Assembly: GCA_024663395.1 (NCBI GenBank) | Contig: JANFAH010000044.1 | Span: forward strand, 372,001 to 436,000 | Direction of reading: 5' to 3' | DNA length: 64,000 bases | Source of the DNA: Pisolithus tinctorius | Taxonomy: Eukaryota; Basidiomycota; Agaricomycetes; Boletales; Pisolithaceae | In this document: positions 12,211 to 22,429 of the stretch, in pieces | Position numbering within the stretch: the first letter of the stretch is position 1 | Layout of the letters: every line of letters begins with the position of its first letter | Made by a program: the position numbers and the translations under genes | Notes under the pieces: generated by a model | The model's input: the letters and a program-made list of their open reading frames with translations, nothing else | Database searches by the model: none | Told to the model about the DNA's origin: nothing

Positions 12211-13336
12211 TCAAGGCTTCATATTCTCTTCGAGATACACAACAAACTTGTCCGCAACGCTCTGCTCACTCCAATCCACCGCACCTTTCTCCGTTGTACC
12301 CAGCGTAATCGCCTTCTTATGCAACATCACAAACTGTCTCTTCAACCTCTGCAGCTCCGACAGTGTCACATTACGTGGGGGAAGGGTTATGCGGACTTTC
12401 AGTATAGGGGAGAGAGTGACGGCTGTCGTGCCACCGAGCGAGCCAGAGTTGGCCTGTTCGGAGACGAGGGCAGAGACGACCGAGGCAGTGGTGTGCTCGA
12501 GCGTACGCAGGGCGTCAGTCGGGGCTTTTGCTACCTGTAACAGAGAAGTATTAGAATGGAGGACTGTGTACTGCATGATGGCAGACCGACAGCTTGTGTT
12601 CCCGTGTTGGGAGGCTTGACTACTCCTTCGGTTATCGCTCTCCAAATGTCGTCTGCTGGTACATCTTCATCTGACCACGACACAGTAAAGAGAGGGGAGT
12701 CCCATCGAACCATCGAAGAGGGTTCTTCATAGCGTTGCAGGAGATTCGCGAGGCTAGTGACGTGAGTGAGTAAGCTCGTAATGTATGCAAAAGGTCGACG
12801 ACGCACGTCTCTGGGGCATATGCTTTTCCATCCGTGCGCTCGCTGTTCCATTGTTTGCAAAGATCGGGCGTAGCGAGCACGTACACCTACACCTACCTCG
12901 GTCAGCCCCAGGAGCACATGGAACGAGGATAGATTAGACACTCACCGTACAGACGCGGACTTTGATCTCCCTCGCAGCACAATACATCTGATACCGGAAT
13001 CCCTTGATGTAGTTCAACGAATCGACAATGACAATCTTGTTCTGAGCCAGGTTGCGCTGGACAGCTGTGAAGAGCGTTCCGCGAGCTGGTTTTTCCGATC
13101 TAGAATCTGGCACATGGAATCCCCTTTCATCTTCTATTCGATAAATGGGCATCGGAGTACGTACCATTGTAAGAAGACCGGTCGATGTTGAGAGTGTCGT
13201 CGTCGAGGACAACGACGGACAGCGATGGTCCCGTATAAGATGGGTCTGCCAGCCGAGCCTCGAAGTGTCGTTTGATCTGAGCTGCCCGCTGTGATTTTCC
13301 AGAGGATGGATAGCCAGATATCGTGATGAGGGCCAT
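12211..13336 (-). CDS. KTI12: KTI12, Elongator-associated P-loop protein
   Basis: KTI12 supports Elongator in wobble-uridine tRNA modification. Exon 1 (13,165-13,336) starts MALITISGYPSSGKSQRAAQ with the P-loop GYPSSGKS; exon 2 (12,946-13,106) encodes DSRSEKPARGTLFTAVQRNL, VIVDSLNYIKGFRYQMYCAA; later exons encode PDLCKQWNSER, the hallmark RYEEPSSMVRWDSPLFTVSW, DDIWRAITEGVVKPPNTGTQ and APTDALRTLE, ending near YLEENMKP. Every exon joins in frame through GT-AG introns. It is divergent from APN1 with about 118 bp between the start codons, so the two probably share a promoter. A decayed copy lies at 2430-3470. Confidence 0.92.
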
Positions 13337-13454
13337 CCCGAACAAATATGACGTCAAACTTGGAATGCTGCTCACACTCAAATACTCAGCCTGTCTGCCA
13401 TTTTCATTGACTCTCAGAACTAGCATTGGCGTTATTGCTGTACGTCGACCAGAC
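13337..13454. promoter_or_regulatory. Bidirectional intergenic region KTI12/APN1
   Basis: Only about 118 bp separate the divergent start codons of KTI12 (minus) and APN1 (plus). It must contain the proximal promoters or 5' leaders of both. A related segment is kept before the decayed APN1 copy at 40,139. No TATA box is evident. Confidence 0.5.
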
Positions 13455-15317
13455 ATGGTGCAGACACGTCGGGCGACACGAGTAGCCGCTGCAGCCCAGT
13501 TCAAATCCACTTCAAACGACCACGACGCCCAAGTTCCGAAGCGGTCTACAAAATCATCCACCAAACGCGAACCTGGACGGGCCAGCGTTGAACCGCCACC
13601 GACCAAGCGACGACGGACGACGAGACCAGACGATGCGGGCGTGACTACGGAAGTTTTCCCTAAGCGTGTATGCAGCCCATGGAAAGTCGGTCCGCACGTA
13701 TCTGCTGCAGGAGGTGTCGAGAATGCCGTCCTCAACGCTGCTCGTATCGGGTATGTCCCGCGTCCTCAGTTCACCCGTTACTCCACATTCTTGCATTTAC
13801 ATTTATGCTTGTTACCATGCCACAGTGCCAACGCGTTCGCCCTCTTCGTCAAATCACAGCGTAAATGGGCAGCCCCACCTCTTACCGAATCCAACATCTC
13901 CACTTTCAAAGCTCGCATGACTGAGTTCGGGTATTCACCTGCTCACGTACTCGTGCATGGAAGCTACCTCATGAATCTCGGTAATCCCGACGAGTGCGTG
14001 TTTTTGGTTGTCTCTGCTTCGGATCGAACAGGGGAGCTCACGATAGACGTCGGTAGTGAAAAACGAGAGAAATCTTACGAATGTTTCCTAGATGAAATAC
14101 AACGGTGCGAACAGCTAGGACTCGAGCTTTACAATTTCCAGCAAGTCCAATTCCTCGTTTCGTATCCCCTCATACTCACTCGTACTTGTGTACCAGCCCA
14201 GGTTCGACAGTTGGCCGAACCACGAAGGAACACTCCATTGCACTAATCGCGGAATGTATAAATCGAGCACATAAGGCCACTACTAGCCTCACCATCGTCA
14301 TCGAGAACATGGCAAGTATCCACATCGTTTGCGTGTCGTATGTTATTCTACGGTTAACCCATTCTACGATGCAGGCAGGCGCAGGGAACGTAATAGGTTC
14401 TAAATTTTCAGAGTTACGTGGTATCATCGATCGCGTCGAAAACAAGGACCGGGTTGGAGTATGTCTCGACACGTGTAAGCGCGCATTTTAGTGGGTAGTT
14501 TCGAATCCTGACGGACATGTTAGGCCATTTGTATGCTGCTGTTTGTGCATCGGACTATGGGGATGGTGTATGCGTTAATGCTTCCACAATAGGGTTATGA
14601 CATCTCTACGCAGGCGGGGTGGGAGTATGTCTGTTTTTCTCACCAACATTTGTCTAACCGCTTGCTAATTAACCCGTCCTTTCCCATGCAGCACGACGAG
14701 TGAGTTCACACGTGGTTGATGGTTGCACTCGTATCATGAATTACAGTATCCGAGTACGATAATGTAGTGGGACTCTCCTACCTTCGGGGTCTGCATCTCA
14801 ACGATGCACGTACAGCCCTTGGGTCCAAAAAAGACAGACATGAAAATATCGGGCTGTACGTTGTCCTCTGTTTCTCCATAACGCCTAAGTACACGCTACT
14901 GATTCTGCCGAAAGTGGCCCCCTTTCTCTCACATTCCGCGCTGCACTCACCGATCCCCGTATGCGTGATCTTCCCCTCATCCTCGAAACGCCAACGTACG
15001 GCACGGACATGGGCCCGGATGGCGTGTGGGCTGCGGAGATTAGCGTGTTGTATAGGATGGCAGAGATCCAGGCAGGCACCACTGCGGCCACCACCGTTGA
15101 TCGGGCTAATGGTGTTGTGGGTCGGGAAGGAGATGAGGATGTGATGAAAACACTGACGGAGGAAGTGCGTGCGGCGGTGGCAGCGGCTAAACAGATGGGT
15201 GGTAGTCAGGCAAAGGGGAAAGGAAAACGAACACGAGCAACGAAGGGGAGAGGAAAACAGGTACGAGATATCGAACCTAGCGAGGATGCGGAGGAGGAGG
15301 GGAGTCGAAGTGAATGA
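13455..15317 (+). CDS. APN1: AP endonuclease, endonuclease IV type (APN1)
   Basis: Cleaves DNA 5' to abasic sites in base excision repair. A basic N-terminal tail precedes [20 protein letters not shown]; then [69 protein letters not shown].. with KKDRHENIG, and [11 protein letters not shown], which supply the metal-binding His, Glu and Asp residues of the family. About ten exons. The intron at 14,141-14,196 starts GC rather than GT, and the HPGST His codon is split across it. Near 14,510-14,735 the AGYD region is broken into very small exons, one apparently 8 nt. The lysine-rich tail ([16 protein letters not shown]) suggests nuclear targeting. Looks functional. Confidence 0.9.
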
Positions 15318-16335
15318 GTGCCATCAGTACACTGCTGGGGTTTGTCAAACATCGTTTCTGTGGTGCGTTCGTCCCGGATTTGTGTGGTAATCAAACCACT
15401 GCTACCACCTGAAGGTATAGGACCACTGTGCTAATACGACCGCCTTTATCGAAAGGGTGTCTGGGGTGCCACCTTCTCTTCGAGTAGTCTGGATTGTGAA
15501 TGCCGGAGTGCCGCGTTGTTTGACCTCCAGATTCGGGAAATCTTCGGTGGAATTTGCTACTCAAATTCCCCGCGAACGAATGTACACTTACGGTGTCATT
15601 TCCCGATACGCTGCTGGTGCGGGGGGAGATTTTGGTAGGACGATCTACGGGTTCGTTGAGGTACGACGTGTGCGACATGAGAACATATTCCCTCTGCACG
15701 GGAATTCGGCCTTTCAGAAACAAAACTCGCAGGTGGACTGGCCAGCGTTGTCATCTTTAGTACCGATGCCTATTCCTTGCAACCCGCCGGATCCACCGTA
15801 AACTGCTCATGAAATCACATCTACACGACATCAGTCCCAGAGCTCCTTCGGTTGGCATTGCAAGACCTGACCAGGCTAAACGTCCCGTCCAAATTATCGT
15901 TAAATGGTGATTATTGTTTAGTACTACTACTCAAGCAAAGTTCTCTCGTTGAAAGCAAGAAGGTTTGCCCTCGAACTACACACATTCTAGTAATTTATTT
16001 CACTTTCCTCCTGATCAAGTCGCATCGGGATTCCGCTGCAGCGGGGTACGAAAAGCGATCGGCCGATTGGGTGCATTGAATGCCTTGAAGTGCTTCTATC
16101 AGCGAACAAGGACATTCCAAGGTAAGGCAAGAAACGTTGGTTCTCGACATGACTAAGGGGGGTTCATCCTTCTGCCAGCTATCTGTATAGCCGACAGCTG
16201 ACCTCCGAGGAGCGGATCCATGATGGTCGCGACCCTACTTCATCTACTGGATAATCCAATCGCCACCACTCCGGAGAGAACCGCACGTGCTCGACACTGC
16301 CAGGCAATTGCAATTGGGAATACATCACTCGCTTC
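15318..16335. other. Duplicated spacer between APN1 and MFS transporter
   Basis: No gene recognised. About 15,420-15,800 is homologous to about 40,380-40,600 and to about 54,930-55,210 (shared words CCCCGCGAACGA, GTCATTT..CGATACGCTGC..GGTG), so it belongs to the duplicated APN1-MFS block. A long open frame at 15,457-15,801 is not preserved in the other copies. Confidence 0.5.
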
Positions 16336-16341
16336 TATAAA
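16336..16341 (+). promoter_or_regulatory. TATA box of MFS paralogue 1
   Basis: CTTCTATAAATTC lies 105 bp before the start codon. The same CTATAAATTC word sits about 100-107 bp before the start of all three MFS paralogues in this window, which supports it as a functional core promoter element. Confidence 0.7.
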
Positions 16342-16445
16342 TTCCTCTGGTAGGGATGTGGAAATGTCCACTTTAGCAGCTAGCCTCCATAGCTTTCTAC
16401 TCTTCAGTCTGTCGTGCCCTCAGTGAATCCAGTCGAGCAAACGTG

Positions 16446-18538
16446 ATGATGTTAGATGAGAAGACCCTCGATTCTCCGCCCGATACCTTCCGGGACGATC
16501 AGAAGCTACACGAGAGAAGATTTAAAGGCAATACTGACAACTATACTAAATATGCTGGCGAGACCCCTGATGGTGGGCTCAAAGCTTGGTCGGTTATCAT
16601 GGCGTATGTTCTTTGTCGTGCTCTATTGTGTTCTTTGCCTTGATCGATGTGGATATGGATGTAGGTCGATGCTGACGACGATGTGCAGGTGAGTCCACAC
16701 TTCCAAATGATTATCGTCGTCTTCCGTCGTATACGGTACTCAGTCCGCATTCAGCTTGGGGTACGTCAATAGTACGTGGGGCGTGAGTCATCCTGTCAGT
16801 CATCTACTGCTTTATTGCTTATCAGATCGCAGATCTTTCAAGATTATTACGAGCGGGTTCTTCTACCTGACGAAAGTCCATCTGCTATGTGAGGCCACCT
16901 TTTGTATCGATCTCTTCATCGCGCCAACTGAATTTGTGCCCAGAGCATGGATAGGATCGGTACAGGCGGGTCCAGTTTCACTTTAAGCTCAACGTCCTCA
17001 CTGCTCACCTCATTCCTCCCATCGCGGTCATCCCAGATCACATTGATGTTTCTTCCTGGACTTATAACAGGACGGCTTTTCGATTTGGGACATTTTAAGA
17101 TCCCATATTTCATCGCTAGTTGCGGGCTTGTAGTGTGCACCTTCCTCACAGCGGAGTGCAAGCAATATTGGCAGTTTTTTCTCGTACAAGGCCTCTTCAC
17201 GGGTGTGAGTTCTTCACATTCTACAAGGCCATCGATAATTAGCTTCATAAACTCCGTTGACAGTTGTTCAGTGGGATCATTTACATACCAGCTCTTAGCG
17301 TCGTATCTCATTGGTTTTCCAAGAACAAAGGGAGGGCCCTTGGCATCGTATCTATTGGCTCTTCGCTGGGGGGAGTATTGTTCCCCATCGCAGGCCAGAA
17401 CCTTATACCCCTTGTAGGGTGCGTTTTCATTTCGTCTCATCGGGGGATGTGTTTGGTTAATAGTAGTTCTCAGGTTCAAGTGGACTATCCGCACGTTCGG
17501 ACTCATGATGCTTATTGCCCTCGGGATTGCCAATCTTGTGAATGAGATACGCTTATTGAGCTGTTCCTGCTGTCCCGCTAACGCGAGAAACCTAGACTAT
17601 AGATAGACGACTACCTCCTGTGAACGTCCAGGGTGGACTCCTAAACTTAGCCGCGTTTCGAAACCCAGCGTACTCCATCTATTGCATTTCTGGGATTGCT
17701 TGTTCTCTCGGATTATATACCGGTGAGTCGTACCCATTTCCATACCTTCAGGCTCGCAGGGGTGCAAGGGTGCAAGAAAATCGTGACTAGCTCATTTCAT
17801 TTACAGCGTTGACTTATTTACCTGTCAGTGCTAACGCGGTAGGCGTGTCGAGTAACTTTTCATTCTACCTGGTCGCGATCGCGAATGCGGCATCCGGGTT
17901 CGGCCGGTTGTCTGCCGGCTTGCTCGCCGATCACATTGGCAAGTACTACGTACTTTGCAATCTAAACCTGACCAATATGGAGCGCAGGTCCTCTCAATGT
18001 CATGATGCCATTTACAGGTCTGGCCGGTATTCTCACCTTCGCTTGGCCATATGCTTCCAACCAAGGGGAACTAATTGCCATATCGCTGACATACGGGTAC
18101 GTTTCCCTTCCGGATCGCATCGCGTCGCTCTTAACGCACGCATCGCTGCAGCTTTGCTTCCGGAACATATGTCTCCCTCGTTGTCGCACCACTTATAGCA
18201 ATGGGCAATGTGGATGATGTGGGACGGCGCGTGGGGATGTATATGACCATTGCAGCACTTGGTACGTTGGCGGGGACGCCGATTTCAGGCGCGATCAATG
18301 CTCGGACTGGGGGTTTTAAAGATCCAGGGTTCTACGCAGGTGGGTCCCTTTTCTGTTGTTTTCCTCGTTGTCATTTCGTTCGCTCTCTGTTTGTCTTTGC
18401 TATCATTTTTTTGGGGCACATCAATGCCCAGTGTGTGATCTTTTGTTGACTGTTGCAGGTGGCGTTGTCATGTTTTCGGTTCTTCTTCTCTTCGTGGTAC
18501 GATATCTCCATCTTGGACAGCTATATGGGAAGTGTTAG
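16446..18538 (+). CDS. MFS monocarboxylate-type transporter, paralogue 1
   Basis: Member of the fungal monocarboxylate-permease-like MFS family (Mch type); substrate unknown. The N-terminal cytosolic part ends in ETPDGGLKAWSVI, then FQDYYERVLLPDESPSAI, FLPGLITGRLFDLGHFKIPY, FFLVQGLFTG, SVVSHWFSKNKGRALGIVSI, GSSLGGVLFPIAGQNLIPLV, SNFSFYLVAIANAASGFGRL and GRRVGMYMTIAALGTLAGTP, as expected of a 12-helix carrier. About 12 exons join in frame. Two introns are GC-AG: 16,966-17,036 and 17,939-17,987. The stop is at 18,536-18,538, and a CpG-free repeat block starts almost immediately after. Paralogues lie at 41,090 and 57,967. Confidence 0.87.
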
Positions 18539-18659
18539 TGTCCTATGAGCACTGTGCACAAAATGGTCATGAAATCTTTCTGGGTGACTATGCAGCTTTG
18601 TGTACTTGTTGTATATTTTCCAGCTCTTCTTGGTCTGATATGAGTAGTATAAAACTGAA

Positions 18660-19370
18660 GTATATTTGGGGCTGTGAAATTAACACTTTGACTATTGTGA
18701 CTATTTGTGACTTTTTTGGAAGGAATCTACTATCTGTGCTCTTTTTTTGACCATGCACAGCATTGAAGAATAAAAAAAGAATAGAGTCTATTAAGGCAAC
18801 TCAGGAATACTAAGTGGATGATATATCTAAGCCAGGAAGACTAGAAAATGTCTCAAAATTCAGAGATATTGAGCCATTGGTGTGATATGCACTGTCTGAG
18901 AGAAAAATTACAATATCTCTTTGAAACCTCCAACAGTGCAGTCATACCTGTTGGAGATGGGTAACATACCTGTGGGAACAACCAACCCAAATTTGGAACA
19001 CTTGGAACCTCAGGGGCCAGTGTTCCCACAGGCATGGTAGCACTGTTCTTGCTGATCTTGGCTCATTCAAACCATCTAGTTCATAGCTTTCAGTAGATAC
19101 CACATACATTCAAATTGATGGAGGTTTCAAAGAGATATTGTGATTTTTCTCTCAGACAGTGTGTATCACACCAATGACTCAATATCTCTGAATTTTGAGA
19201 CATTTTCTAGTCTTCTTGGCTTAGATATATCATCCACTTAGTATTCCTGAGTTGTCTTAATAGACTCTATTCTCTTTTTGTTCTTCAATGTTGTGTATGG
19301 TCAAAAAAAAGCACAGATAGTAGACTCCTTCCAAAAAGTCACAAATAGTCACAATAGTTACAACATGATT
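18660..19370. mobile_element. CpG-free foldback element
   Basis: The left arm (about 18,680-18,940) and the right arm (about 19,110-19,370) are near-perfect reverse complements: GACTATTGTGACTATTTGTG is matched by CACAAATAGTCACAATAGT, and AGTATTCCTGAGTTG is matched by CAACTCAGGAATACT. The arms flank about 170 bp. No coding capacity. A foldback or MITE-like insertion just 3' of MFS paralogue 1. Termini are approximate and no target duplication was identified. Confidence 0.7.
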
Positions 19371-19425
19371 ATGTAATTGTTCACTTTTGAGGAGGGAAAT
19401 CCACAATGTGAGGATATCATGACAA

Positions 19426-20453
19426 TATGCCTCCTCTGATGAAGAAACAGAACCAGGCAAGGCAGCAACAAGCTTCTGGGACTAAATACTTCAATAATGG
19501 CTTGGTTGAAGACTTATTGGATATTTCCATGGACCCCAGCTTGAACCAGATTCTGGACTCCAAGGTGGCTGGGATGCAACAGATTCCAACTGTTCCATTG
19601 TTGATGACATGTCATTCAGCCTCCTGGACTGTAATGTACAAGGGTCAGATGGCAGTGAGTTAGAGCAGAGCTCTGAGGAGCCAGAGGACAATATTATTTG
19701 CACAGGTGGAAAGTGCAAAGCTCAGGATGACATTGTCAAAAGCTGAAGATACTCTAGATTGATGTGGAGAAATGTGCACACAAGGCTGTGACATGTGCAC
19801 AGAGGTTCTGGGATGGTGTCACAAGTTTTGTGAGTGGAGTTTCAAGCACTTGCAGCCAAATCATTTGAAATGGGCCCTTTTCTCAGAGAAACCAGCCCAC
19901 AAAACTCCCAACAATCACAATGCCCACATATACTGGAACTGGAAGGACAAGAACCTACCTTCAGGAGCAGGCTCTGCAATGAGCTGCACAAAATAATCAT
20001 AAAATCACCACATTCTTTACCCCAGCACCCCAACATATCATGATAAATGAAGAATGCAGCACTGGGGCAGGTGACACAGCAGTTGCAGCCACCTTTTTGG
20101 ATGTAACAGAGGATGATAATGACAGTGCTGAGTCCATCTCTGTCATGGGATGCATCAACAAATTGATGGCTGATATGAAAAAATACAAATCATTTACATC
20201 ACTGTTCCATCTAAGTTCTCTCAAGCACTTCATCAAACTCTGGGATAAATATAAGCAAAACCTGAGGATCAAAGCCCTGATGGTCAAGGCAAGCCATACC
20301 ATTGCTGCCTCAGTTGGAAAGGGTCCATATTTCACTTGAAAGATCCACAAGCTATACCAATAGGTTGCACAGGCCATCCATCAATACCTAACAGTTCTTC
20401 ATTATGGTGAGGTAAGATAGTTGCACATTCAATCATTTGAAACCTGTCTTACT
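19426..20453 (+). pseudogene. DDE transposase relic, N-terminal part
   Basis: An open stretch near 20,040-20,340 reads KKYKSFTSLFHLSSLKHFIK and ASHTIAASVGKGPYFT, the 'VGKGPYFARKI' signature that precedes the DDE domain in a common Agaricomycete transposase family. Upstream frames from 19,426 are fragmentary. Reading then stops and the sequence is interrupted at 20,453 by an Ngaro element; the protein resumes at 27,633. No CpG was found in this segment on reading. Confidence 0.65.
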
Positions 20454-20597
20454 AGCAATTCTAGTACGTAGAAGGTACAACGAAGTAATAGAATATTGTC
20501 TTTGCATGAGTGGCTGTGCTGCCTTGCATCTTCTCTCTCTTCCTCCACTATCGGCAGAATTCAGCCCACAGTGCAGGCCTCACCTCGTTCCTTTTTC
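20454..20597 (+). repeat. Ngaro split direct repeat A1
   Basis: Starts AGCAATTCTAGTACGTAGAA and matches 27,211-27,354. Several differences are CpG against TpG or CpA (for example ACAACG against ACGACG, CCTTGC against CCTCGC). Confidence 0.85.
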
Positions 20598-20784
20598 CAC
20601 AAACCCGGTCACTCTGCCCCCTTTAACACTAACTGCATCACTCCCTATTTTCTCGCTAAGAAACTCACCATCCTTAATCAGATCAACCCCATCCTGGGCC
20701 ACCAACATGGACGCACCCCCACCACAACAACAACTCTGACCCGACTTCGCACTCCCAGCCTTCCAAGGCATAGTCGACCTTGTA

Positions 20785-21552
20785 ATGGCAGGAGGAGATC
20801 TAACCTGCAAACAGGCCATCAGAGCTCTGGAAGAACGGTGGGAACAGGACAACCCCCAAGAGGACGAACAGCAGGAAAACCATCTGCAACAGGGAGAAGG
20901 AAGACGGCCACCTCCACCCAATGACCCACCATACCCCCCAGCTCAACCCCCAGTCATCAAACTGGATCGACCCCCTCAATGAGCCCCAGAACAGAACCCC
21001 CCCACCTTCGACCCAGACGCTATGGTTTCTTCGAACCTACTGACTCGACCAGCAGAGTATGCCATCAAGAAGATAGAATCATTCAAATTTGTCCACATGT
21101 GGTATTTTACAAGAGAAGGTCTCCAGGAAGCCGTGTGTACAGTGAGATGCCTTGAAGAGAACGACACTCTGGCCATCACCCAGGCTGGCAAAGGGAACGT
21201 CACCCTATGGGCTGCAAACTCACTCACTGCCTCCAAAAATGCCAAGCCAGACCACAACCTCTCCTTTGCTGAATACATGTATGCCAAAAATCATTTTCTG
21301 ACCTGCATCGAGAATGTGGGGTGGGGTAATAAGTTGGTAGGTGCCTTCAACTGGTTTTTCCACAGACTTGACAATCACCGCTGGCGAGATCGAGGAGATC
21401 GCAGAGAATGTGCCCTCCTCCACTACGCCTCCAAGGTCAGGCAGGACTGGCATGACAAAGCGGTGCACAACCAAGCTTACAACATTGGGGTGATAAACAA
21501 AGAACTACTGGCAGACATCGGCAGGGAACTAGATACCAAGGACGTCCAATAA
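20785..21552 (+). CDS. Ngaro Gag-like protein (degenerate)
   Basis: Proline-rich leader, then a TGA at about 20,980, then an open frame with MVSSNLLTRPAEYAIKKIES, FVHMWYFTREGLQEAV, ASKNAKPDHNLSFAEYM and HDKAVHNQAYNIGVINKELL. This layout (a 'WYFT.EG' block followed by a 'W.D....N.. NI..IN' block) is typical of the first protein of basidiomycete DIRS/Ngaro elements. A presumed structural protein that packages RNA; no enzymatic motif. The TGA suggests decay. Confidence 0.65.
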
Positions 21553-22085
21553 GGACTCGACCAGGTCAGTTACCTTCCCACCACTCGCGAAAAGCGGTAT
21601 GCTGACCAGACCCCTCCTTGATCCCCCCCTGTTAATCCATCTCCAAACACTGCTCCCATCACGGGCCCTTCCCCTGTTCACCCTGCACCCTCATCACATC
21701 ATCAACACTCGCTCAACACTGCTGCTGCTGCTGCAGGATGGCCCCTCCCTCCCTTGTGACACATCCCACACTGCTGCTGCCGTCGTCACCCCCTCCCTCC
21801 TTTGTCTCACCGCTGCTGGGTACAACCCCCCCCACCAATTAGCTTCACTACAACCATTTCCCCCACCCCAAACCCTTTGAAAGGGGACGACAGTTAGCAC
21901 ACTTCCCCAGATGCAGACCATCCCGATCCCTGTCACCCAGGTACGGTCAGAGCCAGAGGACGAGGCGATGTCACACCAGATCATGATCGCATCGCCCAAA
22001 ATCTCGCTCCCCCCGCAGACGCTCAAGGTCACCAAGGCGAAGCCCAAGCAGAGAAAAGAGACCCCACCGTGACTTTTGCCCCAAG

Positions 22086-22346
22086 ATGCACATTATATGT
22101 CCAAAGTGCCTTGGACGGCATGAAGATCGTGCGTACTGCAACGAGCCCATGTGCTGGGACAAATCAGCGCCAGCATACTGCATGCGAGACCAACAAGGAC
22201 ACCTCGTCAACAAGAACAGTCGAGTCCTCTGCTGGGACTTCCAATGCCCCCGGGGCTGCTCAAGCAAACTCCACTGTCACGAATGCTCAGGCTGTGGTGA
22301 CCCAAAGCATGGCACGCAAGACTGCCCTGACTGCCAACCCGCTTGA
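22086..22346 (+). CDS. Ngaro zinc-knuckle segment
   Basis: An open frame rich in Cys and His: HIICPKCLGRHEDRAYC, CHECSGCGDPKHGTQDC. The second part fits a CX2CX4HX4C-type knuckle. It lies between the Gag-like block and reverse transcriptase and probably binds nucleic acid as part of the upstream polyprotein. Joining to either neighbour requires frame changes. Confidence 0.6.
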   Translation: MHIICPKCLGRHEDRAYCNEPMCWDKSAPAYCMRDQQGHLVNKNSRVLCWDFQCPRGCSSKLHCHECSGCGDPKHGTQDCPDCQPA

Positions 22347-22429
22347 AGAATGACAACACGGAGTCGCACACACCCCCTACCGCCCCCAAGCCTGGAAAAA
22401 TCTATTAGCACGCTCCAATCTCACATCAA

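Noticed and set aside
15457..15801. Gene between APN1 and the MFS transporter
   Set aside because: The open frame is not kept in the homologous spacers at about 40,400 and 55,000, so it is likely chance.
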